A stretch of DNA of 64,000 bases from Fredinandcohnia humi (GCF_001439915.1 NZ_LMBW01000003.1:242782-306781), one strand, 5' to 3'; counted from the stretch's first letter, positions 1 to 9,694 are shown. Made by a program: numbers and translations. Notes: a model not told the origin generated them from the sequence alone.

Positions 1-27
1 GCGGTGGCGCTTGGGTTAAATAACAAT

Positions 28-66
28 AATCCCCTTTGTAAATGACTTTACAAAGGGGATTTTTTA
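28..66 (+). terminator. Rho-independent terminator of an upstream gene
   Basis: A perfect 15-bp inverted repeat (28-42 against 47-61) with a 4-nt loop is followed by a T run. It would end a plus-strand gene lying mostly before the window. One frame ends at 23 with the residues GGAWVK, which may be that gene's C-terminus, but too little is present to name it. Confidence 0.8.
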
Positions 67-70
67 TGGG

Positions 71-133
71 GAAACAGAGAATAAGAAAGCAAAGTGCACC
101 TTGGAAATATTATTTAAAAATACAAGATAGGAT
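71..133 (-). pseudogene. Relic of a flippase (wzx-like) gene
   Basis: This stretch matches 3318-3380, inside the flippase gene, at about 54 of 63 bases by eye alignment. On the minus strand it reads in frame as YLVFLNNISKVHFAFLFSVS, against YLALLNKISKVYFAFLFPAS in the intact flippase, and then stops. It touches the stop codon of the LTA-synthase-like gene. I read it as the remains of a related flippase gene left after recombination at this edge of the polysaccharide locus. It is too diverged to be a very recent copy. Confidence 0.7.
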
Positions 134-2451
134 TAATATCCTTTTTTCCAATAGTACTGAACTTGTAAGAATTCGTTAAGTAATTGTTCGGATTCTGGGG
201 ATAAATTTGATTTCAGGTATCCAAATTCTTTGTAGCGGCCTGAATGTACCACATCTATTACCTCTTTCAATTCATTTGAGATTTTCATAAACTCATTACC
301 CTCATATCCAGCTAGTTCAAAAAATTCATTCATAAGGAAATAGGGACCAATCTTTGGACCGTCTCCCTGTAGATCCGAATTCAATACTTCCTTTGCACTG
401 TCATTTCCCCAAATCAAATACGGAGTATTATAGTAGTTATAAAAACCTTCTTCAGTGCTAACATCTAGATTAATTCCCAATCTTTTATATACAATATTGT
501 TATCACCAAGACCAGGGTTGTGGTCACCAAACAATATAATGACAACCGGCTCTTTTTCTTTTCTAAAGTACTCAATAAATGGTTTTAATTGTTCATTTGT
601 TGTCATATATATGCCTAACAAGTAATTGTTGAGAATGTTATACTCTTCATCCGTATACCCTTTATTCTTAATATACTGGAAACTTGTCCAAGGCTCAGTG
701 GCATAAGGTCCATGATTTTGATAGGTAACATTAAAACTAAAATACGGCTTGCCCGTTTTCTTATTTTCTTCATAAAACTTAATGATTTCCGGGAATAGAA
801 TGCTATCCTTAGCTATTTCGCCATCTGCAAGCCCCGCGTAATGATCTTCATAAAAATAGTAATTATCAAAACCAAAATAGTTATTAACATTCTTTCGGTT
901 ATAAAACCACTCATAGCTTGGATGACTTCCCTCAACTGTGTAACCTTGCCCTTTGAAGTAGCGGACATATGAATTCACATCTGTTCTGAAATTCGTAAGG
1001 GATGTATACCCAGTAAGGAAACTACGTTCAGTATCAATCGTACCTCCCCCAAAAATATTAGTGACAAGTTCTCCTGAATAACTTTCTTCCTCTAGCTGAT
1101 GCCAATAATCATAAACATCTTCATTAAACTCGATTTGTTCAAACTTCGAAAAATCATTATAGGATTCAAGCATGATAGAAATGACATTTACCTTCTTATC
1201 ATCTGGGATATTAGACAATTGATAAGAGTTTAGCTTTTCTTTCATGGCTTTTTTATTGAACCCCTCAGGTTCTATATCTACTGTCGTTTTAATGCTGTAG
1301 ATAAAAGGGTAAATAAAGCCCTTTGAAATAAACAACTGAGTGCCTGACCAGCGATTTATTAACTCGAAATTTTCTGTAGTATCGTAAATATTTGTGTTCA
1401 TATAATAGTGATTAAAAGAATAGATACCAACCATTGAGAGTGCAATAAATCCTATTAGGCGTACCCGCAAATGGGATTTTCCTCTTATGAAAAAAATTGC
1501 AAAAGCTGTTCCTATTATACAGGCAATGATAACAGAAATAATTTTCCAGTTTAAATTCATTTCATACTTACCGGCCATATTCAATGATTCAAAAAACAGA
1601 TTCATATCAGCTGCCAATAGAGGATCATTTCGAATAAGTAACTTGAAAAAGTTTATCCATGTTAACCCTAAAGTCAGAATTGAGGTGAGTAGAAAGCTAA
1701 GCCATACCCTGTTAAAGATGAAATACAACAAAAAGATACACAGGACGACTGGAAAAATATTCAAAAAAGGTAAATAGTCCACTTTAAAATAAGAAAGAAA
1801 CATTTCCATGGTATATTCCGAAGCACCGAAGTACATCGAGATAACCCCTAAACAAACCGCCATCGCTAGAAGCATGAAATAGGTATAGCTAGTCGTAAGA
1901 ATTCTAGAAAACCAGTATTTCCTACTTGTGCTATAAGCTTTACGGTTGTGAACAATTATAAAGTTTGCATTCCCAATTTTTTTAAGTTTTGAATGGTATT
2001 GGTCGTATATTTGCGTTTCCAAACCTATTTGTTTTTTTCCATATAAATGATATACATCCTCAAAATGGTTATAGGTTTCAGTCAAAATTTCATACTCATT
2101 CGCTATTAAATCCACACCATGTTTCGTTGCCATTTCCCTAAGTAATAAACTGGGATACTCACTTATCCATATATCCCCATGATCTGAAGTGAATGGGGAA
2201 AGTCTCCTATTTCTGGAACTCCAAAACTTTCTAATTGTTCCTTCGACATCTTTTATATCCTTTAAAAAACTAAAGCGTTTCTCGTAATATTTCTTCTTAG
2301 GAAGAACTTTAATAAAATTGAGAAAAGAATAAAGAATATACGAAAAGAAATACTTGATTAACGATATTTGTCTTCTTAGACAAAAATAATATAATTCCTT
2401 TTCAACTGAACCGTTGTATATCGCATGTTCAAATACAAACACTTTTTTCAT
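133..2451 (-). CDS. LTA-synthase-like membrane sulfatase with an N-terminal degenerate HAD domain
   Basis: A 772-residue membrane protein. Residues 1 to about 170 look like a HAD phosphatase of the phosphoserine-phosphatase type: the start has the IYNG..EKELYYFCLRR pattern and later the ISEYPSLL segment. However, the nucleophile motif expected as DFDGTIY is VFEHAIY, and the distal DD/SDS loop is absent, so phosphatase activity is unlikely. About five membrane segments follow (residues about 183-350). An extracellular alkaline-phosphatase/sulfatase domain comes next, with MLESYNDF (metal-ligand Glu), GGGTIDTERSF (probable catalytic Thr) and FGDHNPG. Known LtaS-family enzymes transfer glycerol phosphate from phosphatidylglycerol or edit wall polymers. 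It is the last gene of the minus-strand polysaccharide block. The exact substrate is unknown. The ATG start gives the complete HAD-like domain. Confidence 0.8.
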   Translation of the reverse strand: MKKVFVFEHAIYNGSVEKELYYFCLRRQISLIKYFFSYILYSFLNFIKVLPKKKYYEKRFSFLKDIKDVEGTIRKFWSSRNRRLSPFTSDHGDIWISEYPSLLLREMATKHGVDLIANEYEILTETYNHFEDVYHLYGKKQIGLETQIYDQYHSKLKKIGNANFIIVHNRKAYSTSRKYWFSRILTTSYTYFMLLAMAVCLGVISMYFGASEYTMEMFLSYFKVDYLPFLNIFPVVLCIFLLYFIFNRVWLSFLLTSILTLGLTWINFFKLLIRNDPLLAADMNLFFESLNMAGKYEMNLNWKIISVIIACIIGTAFAIFFIRGKSHLRVRLIGFIALSMVGIYSFNHYYMNTNIYDTTENFELINRWSGTQLFISKGFIYPFIYSIKTTVDIEPEGFNKKAMKEKLNSYQLSNIPDDKKVNVISIMLESYNDFSKFEQIEFNEDVYDYWHQLEEESYSGELVTNIFGGGTIDTERSFLTGYTSLTNFRTDVNSYVRYFKGQGYTVEGSHPSYEWFYNRKNVNNYFGFDNYYFYEDHYAGLADGEIAKDSILFPEIIKFYEENKKTGKPYFSFNVTYQNHGPYATEPWTSFQYIKNKGYTDEEYNILNNYLLGIYMTTNEQLKPFIEYFRKEKEPVVIILFGDHNPGLGDNNIVYKRLGINLDVSTEEGFYNYYNTPYLIWGNDSAKEVLNSDLQGDGPKIGPYFLMNEFFELAGYEGNEFMKISNELKEVIDVVHSGRYKEFGYLKSNLSPESEQLLNEFLQVQYYWKKGY

Positions 2452-2758
2452 TTAAATACTCCTTCCAAGAACAGACCCTATATATTTTACTATAATAATT
2501 CGACAGGTCCACCGTTTTTGTATACGTGTAATTATTTAAATAAAAAGTAATATATTCACAGTAATTTATTTGAGCAAAAATAACAATCCGGAATAAGAAA
2601 TCTTGTTCGTCTGAACCAGCTTGAAAAGTGAATCTTAGCGTAAAAATAGGTTGCGTATAAGTGCAATTTCAAAAAAAAGGCAACACTAAGCCTTTGGCAT
2701 AGCGGTGCCTTAAATTATTTTTTAGGGAATCTCGTAGTAGATACTGTCATCGTTCCCA
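2452..2758. other. Intergenic region between LTA-synthase-like gene and flippase
   Basis: 307 bp without a credible gene. It holds the terminator described at 2670-2712. The AT-rich part near 2480-2560 could carry the minus-strand promoter of the LTA-synthase-like gene, but no confident -35/-10 pair was found. Confidence 0.5.
2670..2712 (-). terminator. Terminator downstream of the flippase gene
   Basis: Imperfect stem (2677-2688 against 2701-2712, two mismatches) followed, on the minus strand, by a run of eight T residues. It ends the flippase-proximal transcript and suggests the LTA-synthase-like gene is transcribed at least partly on its own. Confidence 0.65.
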
Positions 2759-4216
2759 TTATTTCTTCCTAAATATTTTTTCCTTTACCTTGCGGCTTAT
2801 AAGCAGGTAAACTTCATCCTTTGTGAAGAAGAGGATGAGTACGTATGCTGCGATGTTTACTACTACTAACAAAACGAACAACACGAAAATATTTAGATCT
2901 AGTAATCGGATTACATACGTAATTGGAATAAAGATTAATGAATATAATAAGTATTTCATGTTTGCAAACGAAAAGAGTGCAAACTTTACCTTTAAATGCT
3001 TGCGTATATAGTAATATTCGAGCAATATTAACAAATAGTTTGCAATTGCAGTTGTTAAAATCGCTGTTGCTGGTGTAAAAATACCTAGGTAAAGTAATAG
3101 AAAATTAAATCCAAGGTTTAAAAATCCACAAATGAAGATTAAGCGAACCAATATATTTTCTTTCTTTTTCACATAAATGATTTGATTGGAAAGAATCGAC
3201 TCTGTCCCAAGTGAAATCATATAAATCGAGAACACAGCTAGAACAATACCCGCAGGTCCAAAGGTTTTACCTCCATATACTAACACTGTGATGTCTGAAA
3301 CCATTAGCATCCCAATCGAAGCAGGGAATAAGAATGCAAAATACACCTTGGAAATCTTATTTAAAAGTGCAAGATAGGACTGTTCATCATCGTTTCCTTG
3401 AAAGTAGGAGAGTCTTGGAATGGTTACTTGTATAACACTAATGATTAACGAGTTAATAATCCCCATCATGTTTTGCGCCAGTACATAATATGAAACGGCC
3501 GCTGTGTTAATCGTTTCCCCAAGCATGAAGCGGTCAAGTTGAGTAAAAAGAATGTTTGCATTTGAGAAAATAACAACGAGTATAAGTGGTTTCAAATGTT
3601 CTTTTATCGTGATGGCCTTAAAATTTAACTTAATTTTTCTTTTAACATAGATAAAGCTAACGATGTTATTTAAAAAAGTCGAAAGAATTAGTAATAGGGC
3701 ATATTGAAAATAATCATCTGACCCTTTAATTAAAAGGAATAGAAAAACAACATAAATTAGGCGTATAATAACGGTTTTTATTGTGATGAAATCGTAATCC
3801 TCGTTAGCCTCGTTTACCCATTCTACATAGAAAATATTAAAAATGAGATTAGTTCCATAAAGAATTAATATTGGATATATGTCACTGTCACTATAACCAA
3901 AGTATGCGACTACAAGTAGTGCGATAAAGGATATGATGCTTGTGATAGAGCTAATTGTAAGCATACTTGTGAAAAATTGACTAACCTTTTCTTTATCGTC
4001 TCGGATCCTACTCATTTCCCGCAAACCATATTGGTAAACACCGAATACAGCGAAGATAAAGAAAAACAAATAAATGGACTCGGAGAATTGTACTTTTCCT
4101 ATTGAAGTATCTCCTAATGTACGATAAGCATAGGATCCGACAATAATAGGTATTATTAAGTTGAAAACATTAAGGATTACCTTGTAAATAATGTTTTTTG
4201 CTAATGATTTTTGCAT
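2759..4216 (-). CDS. Oligosaccharide flippase (MOP/Wzx-type)
   Basis: A 485-residue, strongly hydrophobic protein with about 14 predicted membrane spans and few charged loops. It opens with SLAKNIIYKVILNVFNLIIP, typical of the polysaccharide-transporter branch of the MOP superfamily. Such proteins move undecaprenyl-linked repeat units across the membrane. Neighbours (LicD, GT2, GalU, Wzy-like polymerase) support export of a surface polysaccharide or teichuronic-type polymer. A Shine-Dalgarno AGGAAGG precedes the ATG on the minus strand. A diverged fragment of a second such gene lies at 71-133. The substrate cannot be read from sequence. Confidence 0.9.
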   Translation of the reverse strand: MQKSLAKNIIYKVILNVFNLIIPIIVGSYAYRTLGDTSIGKVQFSESIYLFFFIFAVFGVYQYGLREMSRIRDDKEKVSQFFTSMLTISSITSIISFIALLVVAYFGYSDSDIYPILILYGTNLIFNIFYVEWVNEANEDYDFITIKTVIIRLIYVVFLFLLIKGSDDYFQYALLLILSTFLNNIVSFIYVKRKIKLNFKAITIKEHLKPLILVVIFSNANILFTQLDRFMLGETINTAAVSYYVLAQNMMGIINSLIISVIQVTIPRLSYFQGNDDEQSYLALLNKISKVYFAFLFPASIGMLMVSDITVLVYGGKTFGPAGIVLAVFSIYMISLGTESILSNQIIYVKKKENILVRLIFICGFLNLGFNFLLLYLGIFTPATAILTTAIANYLLILLEYYYIRKHLKVKFALFSFANMKYLLYSLIFIPITYVIRLLDLNIFVLFVLLVVVNIAAYVLILFFTKDEVYLLISRKVKEKIFRKK

Positions 4217-4283
4217 TTAAGGCCTTCCTATACTTTTCGTATAATAAATACTACCATTTAACTTACAATGGTCATGGGATAGA

Positions 4284-5093
4284 TCATTCATTAGTTTTTA
4301 TCATACGAAGATTAGATGTATGCTGTACTCGTTCCGATTCTTCTGGAATTTTCATATAATCCCCATAATACAGTCTTAAGTATTGGTCATAATTATTTGG
4401 AATATTGAACATATGTCCTTCAAAAAGACCTTCTTTTACTGGAAGGATATCAGCAACCTTGTAATGAGCAGAACCATAAAAGGCCGTTTCTACTCCGTAT
4501 GTAACAAAGGGAGTTTTCTTATTAAACCTTGCATATATATTTTGCAATTGTGCTTTGTTGATAACTCTTGCCAATCGATGATTGAAGGTTGTTGGGTTTG
4601 GAAGATATAGGAGTTTTGCAAATTTATGAACAGTTTTACCTGCTTTACTTGGTTCACCCATTTCTGGAGCAAAGTCAAAAGGAAAGACGTCAATCGAAAC
4701 TCCTTGACTAATTTCTTCAGTTTCCTTATTATCCCAAACGAAATTATCCATATACATGATTTTGGTCCAATTATGCTTTCCGTGTATATTGAGTTCATAG
4801 GATTCTACTTTATACGGACTAGGTAAATATTGCTTAATGATTTTATTAAATCGATTATAATCCTCACGCATCATGCCAATATCTATATCATCGTCCCATG
4901 GAATAAAACCGCTATGTCTGATGCAGCCAATGAGGCTCCCTCCATCTAACCAATAAGGAATATTATGTTCCTTACAAATGTTATGGATAGCTTCAAGCAT
5001 TTTTGTCAATTCTTTTTGTGCTTCCCTTAATGGATCTATTTGAGGCTTTTCATTCAACTTATAGACATCCTCTCTAAAAAACTTTCCATACAA
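4284..5093 (-). CDS. LicD family protein (phosphosugar/phosphocholine transferase-like)
   Basis: The central motif WLDGGSLIGCIRHSGFIPWD, followed by DDIDIGM, is the hallmark of the LicD nucleotidyltransferase-fold family: GG and the paired Asp residues bind metal and nucleotide. Members add phosphocholine or other phosphodiester groups to surface glycans. Length 269 residues is normal. The start is uncertain: the longest frame begins at TTG (5093) without a clear Shine-Dalgarno sequence, but the family normally has the DPLREAQKELTKML helix, so the start cannot be far downstream. It lies 67 bp from the flippase, in the same direction. It would decorate the polymer exported by the flippase; the transferred group is not known. 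Confidence 0.88.
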   Translation of the reverse strand: MYGKFFREDVYKLNEKPQIDPLREAQKELTKMLEAIHNICKEHNIPYWLDGGSLIGCIRHSGFIPWDDDIDIGMMREDYNRFNKIIKQYLPSPYKVESYELNIHGKHNWTKIMYMDNFVWDNKETEEISQGVSIDVFPFDFAPEMGEPSKAGKTVHKFAKLLYLPNPTTFNHRLARVINKAQLQNIYARFNKKTPFVTYGVETAFYGSAHYKVADILPVKEGLFEGHMFNIPNNYDQYLRLYYGDYMKIPEESERVQHTSNLRMIKTNE

Positions 5094-5164
5094 TTATACC
5101 GAAGCAGAAATAAATAAACAACCGAATTAAGGGGTAAAATGAGGAAACCTGTCGAAGGAACAGA

Positions 5165-6151
5165 TTAGCCCTTGGATGCTTTGAAATGTTGAAATAATTT
5201 GGCATGTACATAAAGTAATTTCAAATGAAGCTTTACACTTCTTTTTCCATTTTTAATAAATAGTTTTTTGGTGTAATTTTTTACATCATCTTTTATTTCT
5301 TTTAACGTTTCCTGTCTATATGTTGTATTTGCTTGAAAGTAGATACAAGCATTATCAATTATGATATGGGGAAAGGAATACGTATTGATAATGGCAAGAA
5401 GTTCATTATAGTAATTTGTAATAAGCTTGTCTTTTTTATCCGTGATCCAATCCTTTAATCTTTGATATATTTCAGTTTCTTTCTGTGTTTTTAAATGATA
5501 ATCCCTGAATTTAGAACTTAGATTACCTTCTGAAAGGATTCTGTAATACGTTAAAAATTCTGGGACGAAACAAACATTCGAGACACTGACTGCTTTAAAA
5601 ATAAATTCGATATCTTCTCCCCAACTTGAACCAGGTGTAAATTGTATCGCATGTTCATCTAGAATACTTTTTTCGAATAGCCAAGTACTTGTTTGGGCTA
5701 AAACTCTGTGAGTAAGGAATGCTTTTGTAATATCACCCTGTACAAATTCAGTATGATTGTTTTCTTCTCGTAATGTTTCATTATAATAATTAATATGTCC
5801 TGAATAACATACGTTCATTTTAGTAGTATGAATTTGTTTTATTTGCTTTTCTATTTTCGTTGGGTGCCAAAAGTCATCACTATCTAGGAAAGTAATAAAT
5901 TCACCAGTTGCTTTTTTCATCCCTTGATTTCTAGCAACAGATACACCTTGATTATCTTGATAATAATACATAATATTCCCGTATGTACTCATCAGGTTTT
6001 TGGTAATAGTAGCAGATTGGTCTTTGCTGCCATCATCAATAACAATGATCTCGATATTTTTATATGTCTGTTTGATAACTGAAAGAATTGTCTCTTCGAC
6101 ATATTTTTCACCATTATAAAGTGGAATAATAACTGATACTTTCGGTTCCAT
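5165..6151 (-). CDS. Family 2 glycosyltransferase
   Basis: A 328-residue soluble GT-A enzyme. VSVIIPLYNGEKYVEETILS at residues 5-24 and IIVIDDGS at about 35-42 form the nucleotide-sugar site; FLDSDD at about 90-95 is the DXD-type metal motif. The C-terminal third is basic and lacks membrane segments. The ATG is preceded by GGAG at good spacing. It probably adds one sugar to the lipid-linked repeat unit processed by the neighbouring flippase and polymerase. Donor and acceptor cannot be inferred. Confidence 0.9.
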   Translation of the reverse strand: MEPKVSVIIPLYNGEKYVEETILSVIKQTYKNIEIIVIDDGSKDQSATITKNLMSTYGNIMYYYQDNQGVSVARNQGMKKATGEFITFLDSDDFWHPTKIEKQIKQIHTTKMNVCYSGHINYYNETLREENNHTEFVQGDITKAFLTHRVLAQTSTWLFEKSILDEHAIQFTPGSSWGEDIEFIFKAVSVSNVCFVPEFLTYYRILSEGNLSSKFRDYHLKTQKETEIYQRLKDWITDKKDKLITNYYNELLAIINTYSFPHIIIDNACIYFQANTTYRQETLKEIKDDVKNYTKKLFIKNGKRSVKLHLKLLYVHAKLFQHFKASKG

Positions 6152-6204
6152 ATTGAGTCTCCTTTTTTAAAAACAATTCGTAATAGACATGTCTACGTAA
6201 ATAA

Positions 6205-6243
6205 TTTAGACCAGTAAGTTTGGAGAAAACGAACTGGTCTAAA
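6205..6243. terminator. Inverted repeat between galU and GT2 (possible terminator/attenuator)
   Basis: An 11-bp perfect stem (6205-6215 against 6233-6243) has a loop that can pair further through GTTT/AAAC. There is no strong T run on either side, so it may only slow transcription or stabilise the mRNA end. A 12-bp palindrome TAGACATGTCTA lies beside it at about 6184-6195. Confidence 0.5.
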
Positions 6244-6253
6244 TCGAAGAGAA

Positions 6254-7162
6254 TTATTTTTTTATGCGTTCCACAGTTTCATTTTGTATTTGATACTCTT
6301 GTATAGCTTTCGTCATATAGTTTATTAAATCTGCGCGTATTTCCTCTTTTTGTAATGCAAACTCAATCGTTGTTTCAATGAACCCTAGTTTTTCACCAAC
6401 ATCATATCGCTTTCCTTCAAATTGGTAGGCAAATACTCTTTGGATCTCATTCAGCTTTTGAATAGCATCCGTTAGCTGAATTTCTCCTCCAGCACCGATG
6501 TCCTGATTTTCTAGGAACATAAAGATTTCAGGGGTTAATACGTACCTGCCAATAATAGCAAGATTGGATGGCGCTGTACCTTGTTTTGGTTTTTCTACAA
6601 ATCGATTTACCTGGTAAAGCCCATTAGTGCTAGAAAGGGGATCAATAACCCCATATCGGTGTGTTTGGTCATCTGGAACTGTTTGTACACCGATGACGGA
6701 TGATAACGTGTTATTATACTGGCTAATCAATTGTTGCAAGCATGGTGTTTCAGCTTGAACAATATCATCACCCAAGAGAACTGCAAATGGTTCATCACCG
6801 ATAAATTTTCGTGCACACCAAACAGCATGGCCAAGACCCTTGGGTTCTTTTTGTCTGATATAGTGTATGTCAACCATCTTTGAAGAGGCTTGCACCTTTT
6901 CAAGTAAGTCAAATTTTTCTTTTTCAATTAAATTTTGCTCGAGCTCGAATGCATTGTCAAAATGGTCTTCGATTGCTCTTTTTCCTTTTCCTGTAACAAT
7001 AATAATATCTTCAATTCCGGATTTTACAGCTTCTTCAACAATGTATTGAATAGTTGGTTTATCTACTATTGGAAGCATTTCTTTCGGCATTGCCTTTGTG
7101 GCAGGTAAAAAACGTGTACCTAAACCAGCTGCAGGTATAATAGCTTTTCTAACTTTCTTCAT
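6254..7162 (-). CDS. galU: UTP--glucose-1-phosphate uridylyltransferase
   Basis: The N-terminus [20 protein letters not shown] is the signature nucleotide-binding loop of the GalU/GtaB family. [26 protein letters not shown] and the EKP..G motif follow. Length 302 residues is typical. The enzyme makes UDP-glucose for wall teichoic acid glucosylation, glycolipids and capsule. The ATG has a strong AAGGAGA site, and its start overlaps the upstream polymerase stop by 4 nt (ATGA), so the two are translationally coupled. This is the gene called gtaB in B. subtilis; a second copy elsewhere in the genome cannot be excluded. Confidence 0.96.
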   Translation of the reverse strand: MKKVRKAIIPAAGLGTRFLPATKAMPKEMLPIVDKPTIQYIVEEAVKSGIEDIIIVTGKGKRAIEDHFDNAFELEQNLIEKEKFDLLEKVQASSKMVDIHYIRQKEPKGLGHAVWCARKFIGDEPFAVLLGDDIVQAETPCLQQLISQYNNTLSSVIGVQTVPDDQTHRYGVIDPLSSTNGLYQVNRFVEKPKQGTAPSNLAIIGRYVLTPEIFMFLENQDIGAGGEIQLTDAIQKLNEIQRVFAYQFEGKRYDVGEKLGFIETTIEFALQKEEIRADLINYMTKAIQEYQIQNETVERIKK

Positions 7163-8541
7163 GATAATCTTTCTCCTTTGGTTGTATTCCCTTCATTTGT
7201 TACTTTTAAATATAAATATGCAATTAATATGGCCAAATATATACTTACTGCAGGAGCATATAGAACATGACCAGCAGTATAGGCGATTCCAAGGCCTAAT
7301 AAAATTCCACAACTGACTAATACTATTTCTAATGTAAAAAAGGTTTTAAAATTAAATAATATTCTAATGATCGTTTTAACTAAAAAATATAGTAATGACA
7401 ATAGGTATATAAGGAATCCAATTATTCCAAATGCAAAAAATAAATCATGGAAGTCCATTTCAATTAATTTAATGTAATCTGTATAATTACCTGCATATCC
7501 CATCCCTAACATTTTTTGTGTAATGGGTGCTTTTGCAAAATAATCCTCAAATTGCTCTAAATATTCTCCTCTGCCGCTTAAAACTAGATTTTCAATTTGT
7601 TTATCATTTAGCTTATTTTTGTTTTTGTGTGCTTTCTTTTGCTCTTCCTTCGAGTGCTCACTTTGCTGATGATCCGTATCAACTAATGACAAGTGAATGT
7701 TCATATTTTTTGCTACAGGTGAAAAGGGTGTATAAAGTGCAAACCCTAATAAAACGATGATGTTCACCACAATATTGATTTTATGAACGGTTTCTTTTTT
7801 TCTTATTTTTTCAATGATGAGCATGGCTAAGCTAAATACGATTGTAATGAAAACAGAACCGAAACCAACCTTTGTCCCAATCGCCATTAATCCGTAAATG
7901 AGTAAAATAGTTGGAATCCAATAGAAAACCGTCTTTATCGAATGTGTGTTTCTTAGAGCATATAAAAGTACAATAGGGAAACAGATTGACATTACCGCTC
8001 CTAGTTCATTTCCGGCATAAAACCAACCAACATGACCAACTTTGTTATAGGTATAGCTACTGAAAGCAGTATTGGTTAGGGCGGCAATTACCATTGTTAC
8101 ACCAACAATTGTCATTGAATACACAATGTACTTCTGGACTTGTAATTCCCAATTCCCTTCATTTTTTAGTTTTCTAAACACATAAAGATAACTAAAGAAG
8201 ATTAGGACAAAGTACACAGCTTTTAAAATAAATTTAATTTCATCAACTAGGTCAATAGGGGATTTTACTAGCAAATTATTCACGAGACCAAGGATTAGAA
8301 AAAGACCCAAGATTAAAATGTAAATGACGGTCATTTTTTTCTTTGAATTTGTTATGAAAAATATATAAAATACTCCAACTGCCATCATGAAAAAGCGAAT
8401 GAATACACCTGCTGTAAACTCCGATTCAAACTTTGTAACAGCAAGGGAAGTGATTAAATCGATAATAGGTTGAACAATAATAAAAACTAAAAAGATTGTC
8501 TCAAAAAGGTTATTGCTACTATCATTTCTTTTTACTAACAT
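7159..8541 (-). CDS. O-antigen ligase/polymerase-like membrane protein
   Basis: A 460-residue polytopic protein with about 10-12 membrane spans. A large external loop (residues about 290-350) is rich in Lys, Glu and His and contains [11 protein letters not shown]. The GRxxxW/GR-type segment followed by a conserved hydrophobic C-terminus is typical of the Wzy/WaaL/RfaL superfamily. It is the first gene of the minus-strand operon and overlaps galU. It likely polymerises the undecaprenyl-linked repeat units exported by the flippase. A GAGTGAGG-like site lies about 10 nt before the ATG. Sequence divergence in this family makes the specificity unreadable. Confidence 0.8.
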   Translation of the reverse strand: MLVKRNDSSNNLFETIFLVFIIVQPIIDLITSLAVTKFESEFTAGVFIRFFMMAVGVFYIFFITNSKKKMTVIYILILGLFLILGLVNNLLVKSPIDLVDEIKFILKAVYFVLIFFSYLYVFRKLKNEGNWELQVQKYIVYSMTIVGVTMVIAALTNTAFSSYTYNKVGHVGWFYAGNELGAVMSICFPIVLLYALRNTHSIKTVFYWIPTILLIYGLMAIGTKVGFGSVFITIVFSLAMLIIEKIRKKETVHKINIVVNIIVLLGFALYTPFSPVAKNMNIHLSLVDTDHQQSEHSKEEQKKAHKNKNKLNDKQIENLVLSGRGEYLEQFEDYFAKAPITQKMLGMGYAGNYTDYIKLIEMDFHDLFFAFGIIGFLIYLLSLLYFLVKTIIRILFNFKTFFTLEIVLVSCGILLGLGIAYTAGHVLYAPAVSIYLAILIAYLYLKVTNEGNTTKGERLS

Positions 8542-8682
8542 TTAGGAAAACCTCACTCACGTAATTTAAATCATACTTAGTATAGAATACAACATTTCAA
8601 AATATGGGTAAATGAATATCTCTAAACCATCGTGGTATTCCGTACAGAATTGAATTAAAAACTGTCTAATTGTTATATTTAT

Positions 8683-8820
8683 GTGAATCCAAACTTAGTA
8701 TTTGTGGCACTAGGATTTCCTAAACAGGAACAATGGATTTTCAGGATTGCAAATAAATTCCACACGGGATTTTTTCTGGAGATTGCTGAAGGCTATGGTG
8801 TCCTAGTTGATGAAGTTTGA
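8683..8820 (+). pseudogene. 3' relic of a TagA/WecG-type glycosyltransferase gene
   Basis: In frame this reads NPNLVFVALGFPKQEQWIF and continues to a TGA at 8818-8820. The intact TagA-like protein at 12045-12782 has KPDLIFVALGVPKQEKWIY at the equivalent place. The fragment covers only the C-terminal third and has lost the GVGGSFDVLAG motif (EIAEGYGVLVDE here). No start or upstream domain remains in 8542-8682. It marks the right edge of the minus-strand polysaccharide block, as the flippase relic marks the left edge. Confidence 0.8.
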
Positions 8821-8996
8821 AAAATGAATTCCATAAATGTTGGTTTTTTTACAAAAAACGTGTAGAATATAGCAGAGTTTGCAATTTATTTGTAGATAAA
8901 TGAAGAATGACGGTTAGACCGTTGAGGTTTTGACGATTTTAAACATATATATAATAAATTTTATCTAATGATGTTAGTAAAAGGGGGTAAAAGTAG

Positions 8997-9683
8997 GTGG
9001 CCAAAGTCTTAGTAATAATCCCTGCCTATAACGAAGAAGAATCGATTTATCAAACAGTTACTCAGTTAAAGAAATCTTCTGATTTTGATTATATTGTTAT
9101 CAACGATGGATCCACAGATCGCACTTTAGAAATTTTAAAAAATAATAACTTCAATTATTTAAATTTGCCTCTGAATTTAGGTATTGGGGGGGCTATGCAA
9201 ACTGGTTATAAATATGCTTGGCGAAACAGTTATGATTTTGCAATACAGTTAGATGCAGATGGCCAACATGACCCTAAAGACCTTAAGCTTTTAATAAATG
9301 AAATTTTACATTCGAACCATGATATGATTATCGGGTCGCGTTTTGTTGAAAAAAGTGGATATAGCGGCAGTAAAATTAGACGCTTTGGAATATATTATTT
9401 CTATTATATGTTAAGGGTATTAGTGGGGATAAAGGTAACAGACCCAACCTCTGGATACCGCATCGTAAATCGAAATTTAATCAAAGAGTTTGCTATGAGA
9501 TATCCAGTTGATTATCCAGAAGTGGAAGTCTTGGTTGACCTAACCAAGAAAAAATATAAGGTCAAGGAAATTAAAGTTGAAATGAAAGAAAGACAAGGTG
9601 GAATTTCTTCGATCACACCTCTTAAATCGATTTATTATATGACCAAGGTGTCTATATTTTCACTTATTCGTAGAGTTTTTTAG
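8997..9683 (+). CDS. Family 2 glycosyltransferase (polyprenyl-phosphate sugar synthase type)
   Basis: A 228-residue enzyme beginning at GTG with AAGGGGG upstream. KVLVIIPAYNEEESI, VINDGSTD and QLDADGQHDP are the GT2 donor and metal motifs. The overall length and the C-terminal SIYYMTKVSIFSLIRR match the dolichol-phosphate-mannose-synthase-like (GtrB/ArnC) group. Such enzymes load a sugar onto undecaprenyl phosphate for later use by membrane GT-C transferases. A DUF2304 protein and an ArnT-like GT39 follow within 450 bp, which fits that pathway. Confidence 0.9.
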   Translation: MAKVLVIIPAYNEEESIYQTVTQLKKSSDFDYIVINDGSTDRTLEILKNNNFNYLNLPLNLGIGGAMQTGYKYAWRNSYDFAIQLDADGQHDPKDLKLLINEILHSNHDMIIGSRFVEKSGYSGSKIRRFGIYYFYYMLRVLVGIKVTDPTSGYRIVNRNLIKEFAMRYPVDYPEVEVLVDLTKKKYKVKEIKVEMKERQGGISSITPLKSIYYMTKVSIFSLIRRVF

Positions 9684-9694
9684 GGGGGAAAAGA

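Noticed and set aside
8542-8682. Complete TagA-like gene before the 8683 fragment
   Set aside because: No frame with TANPE or PDGIG motifs exists; only the C-terminal third survives.
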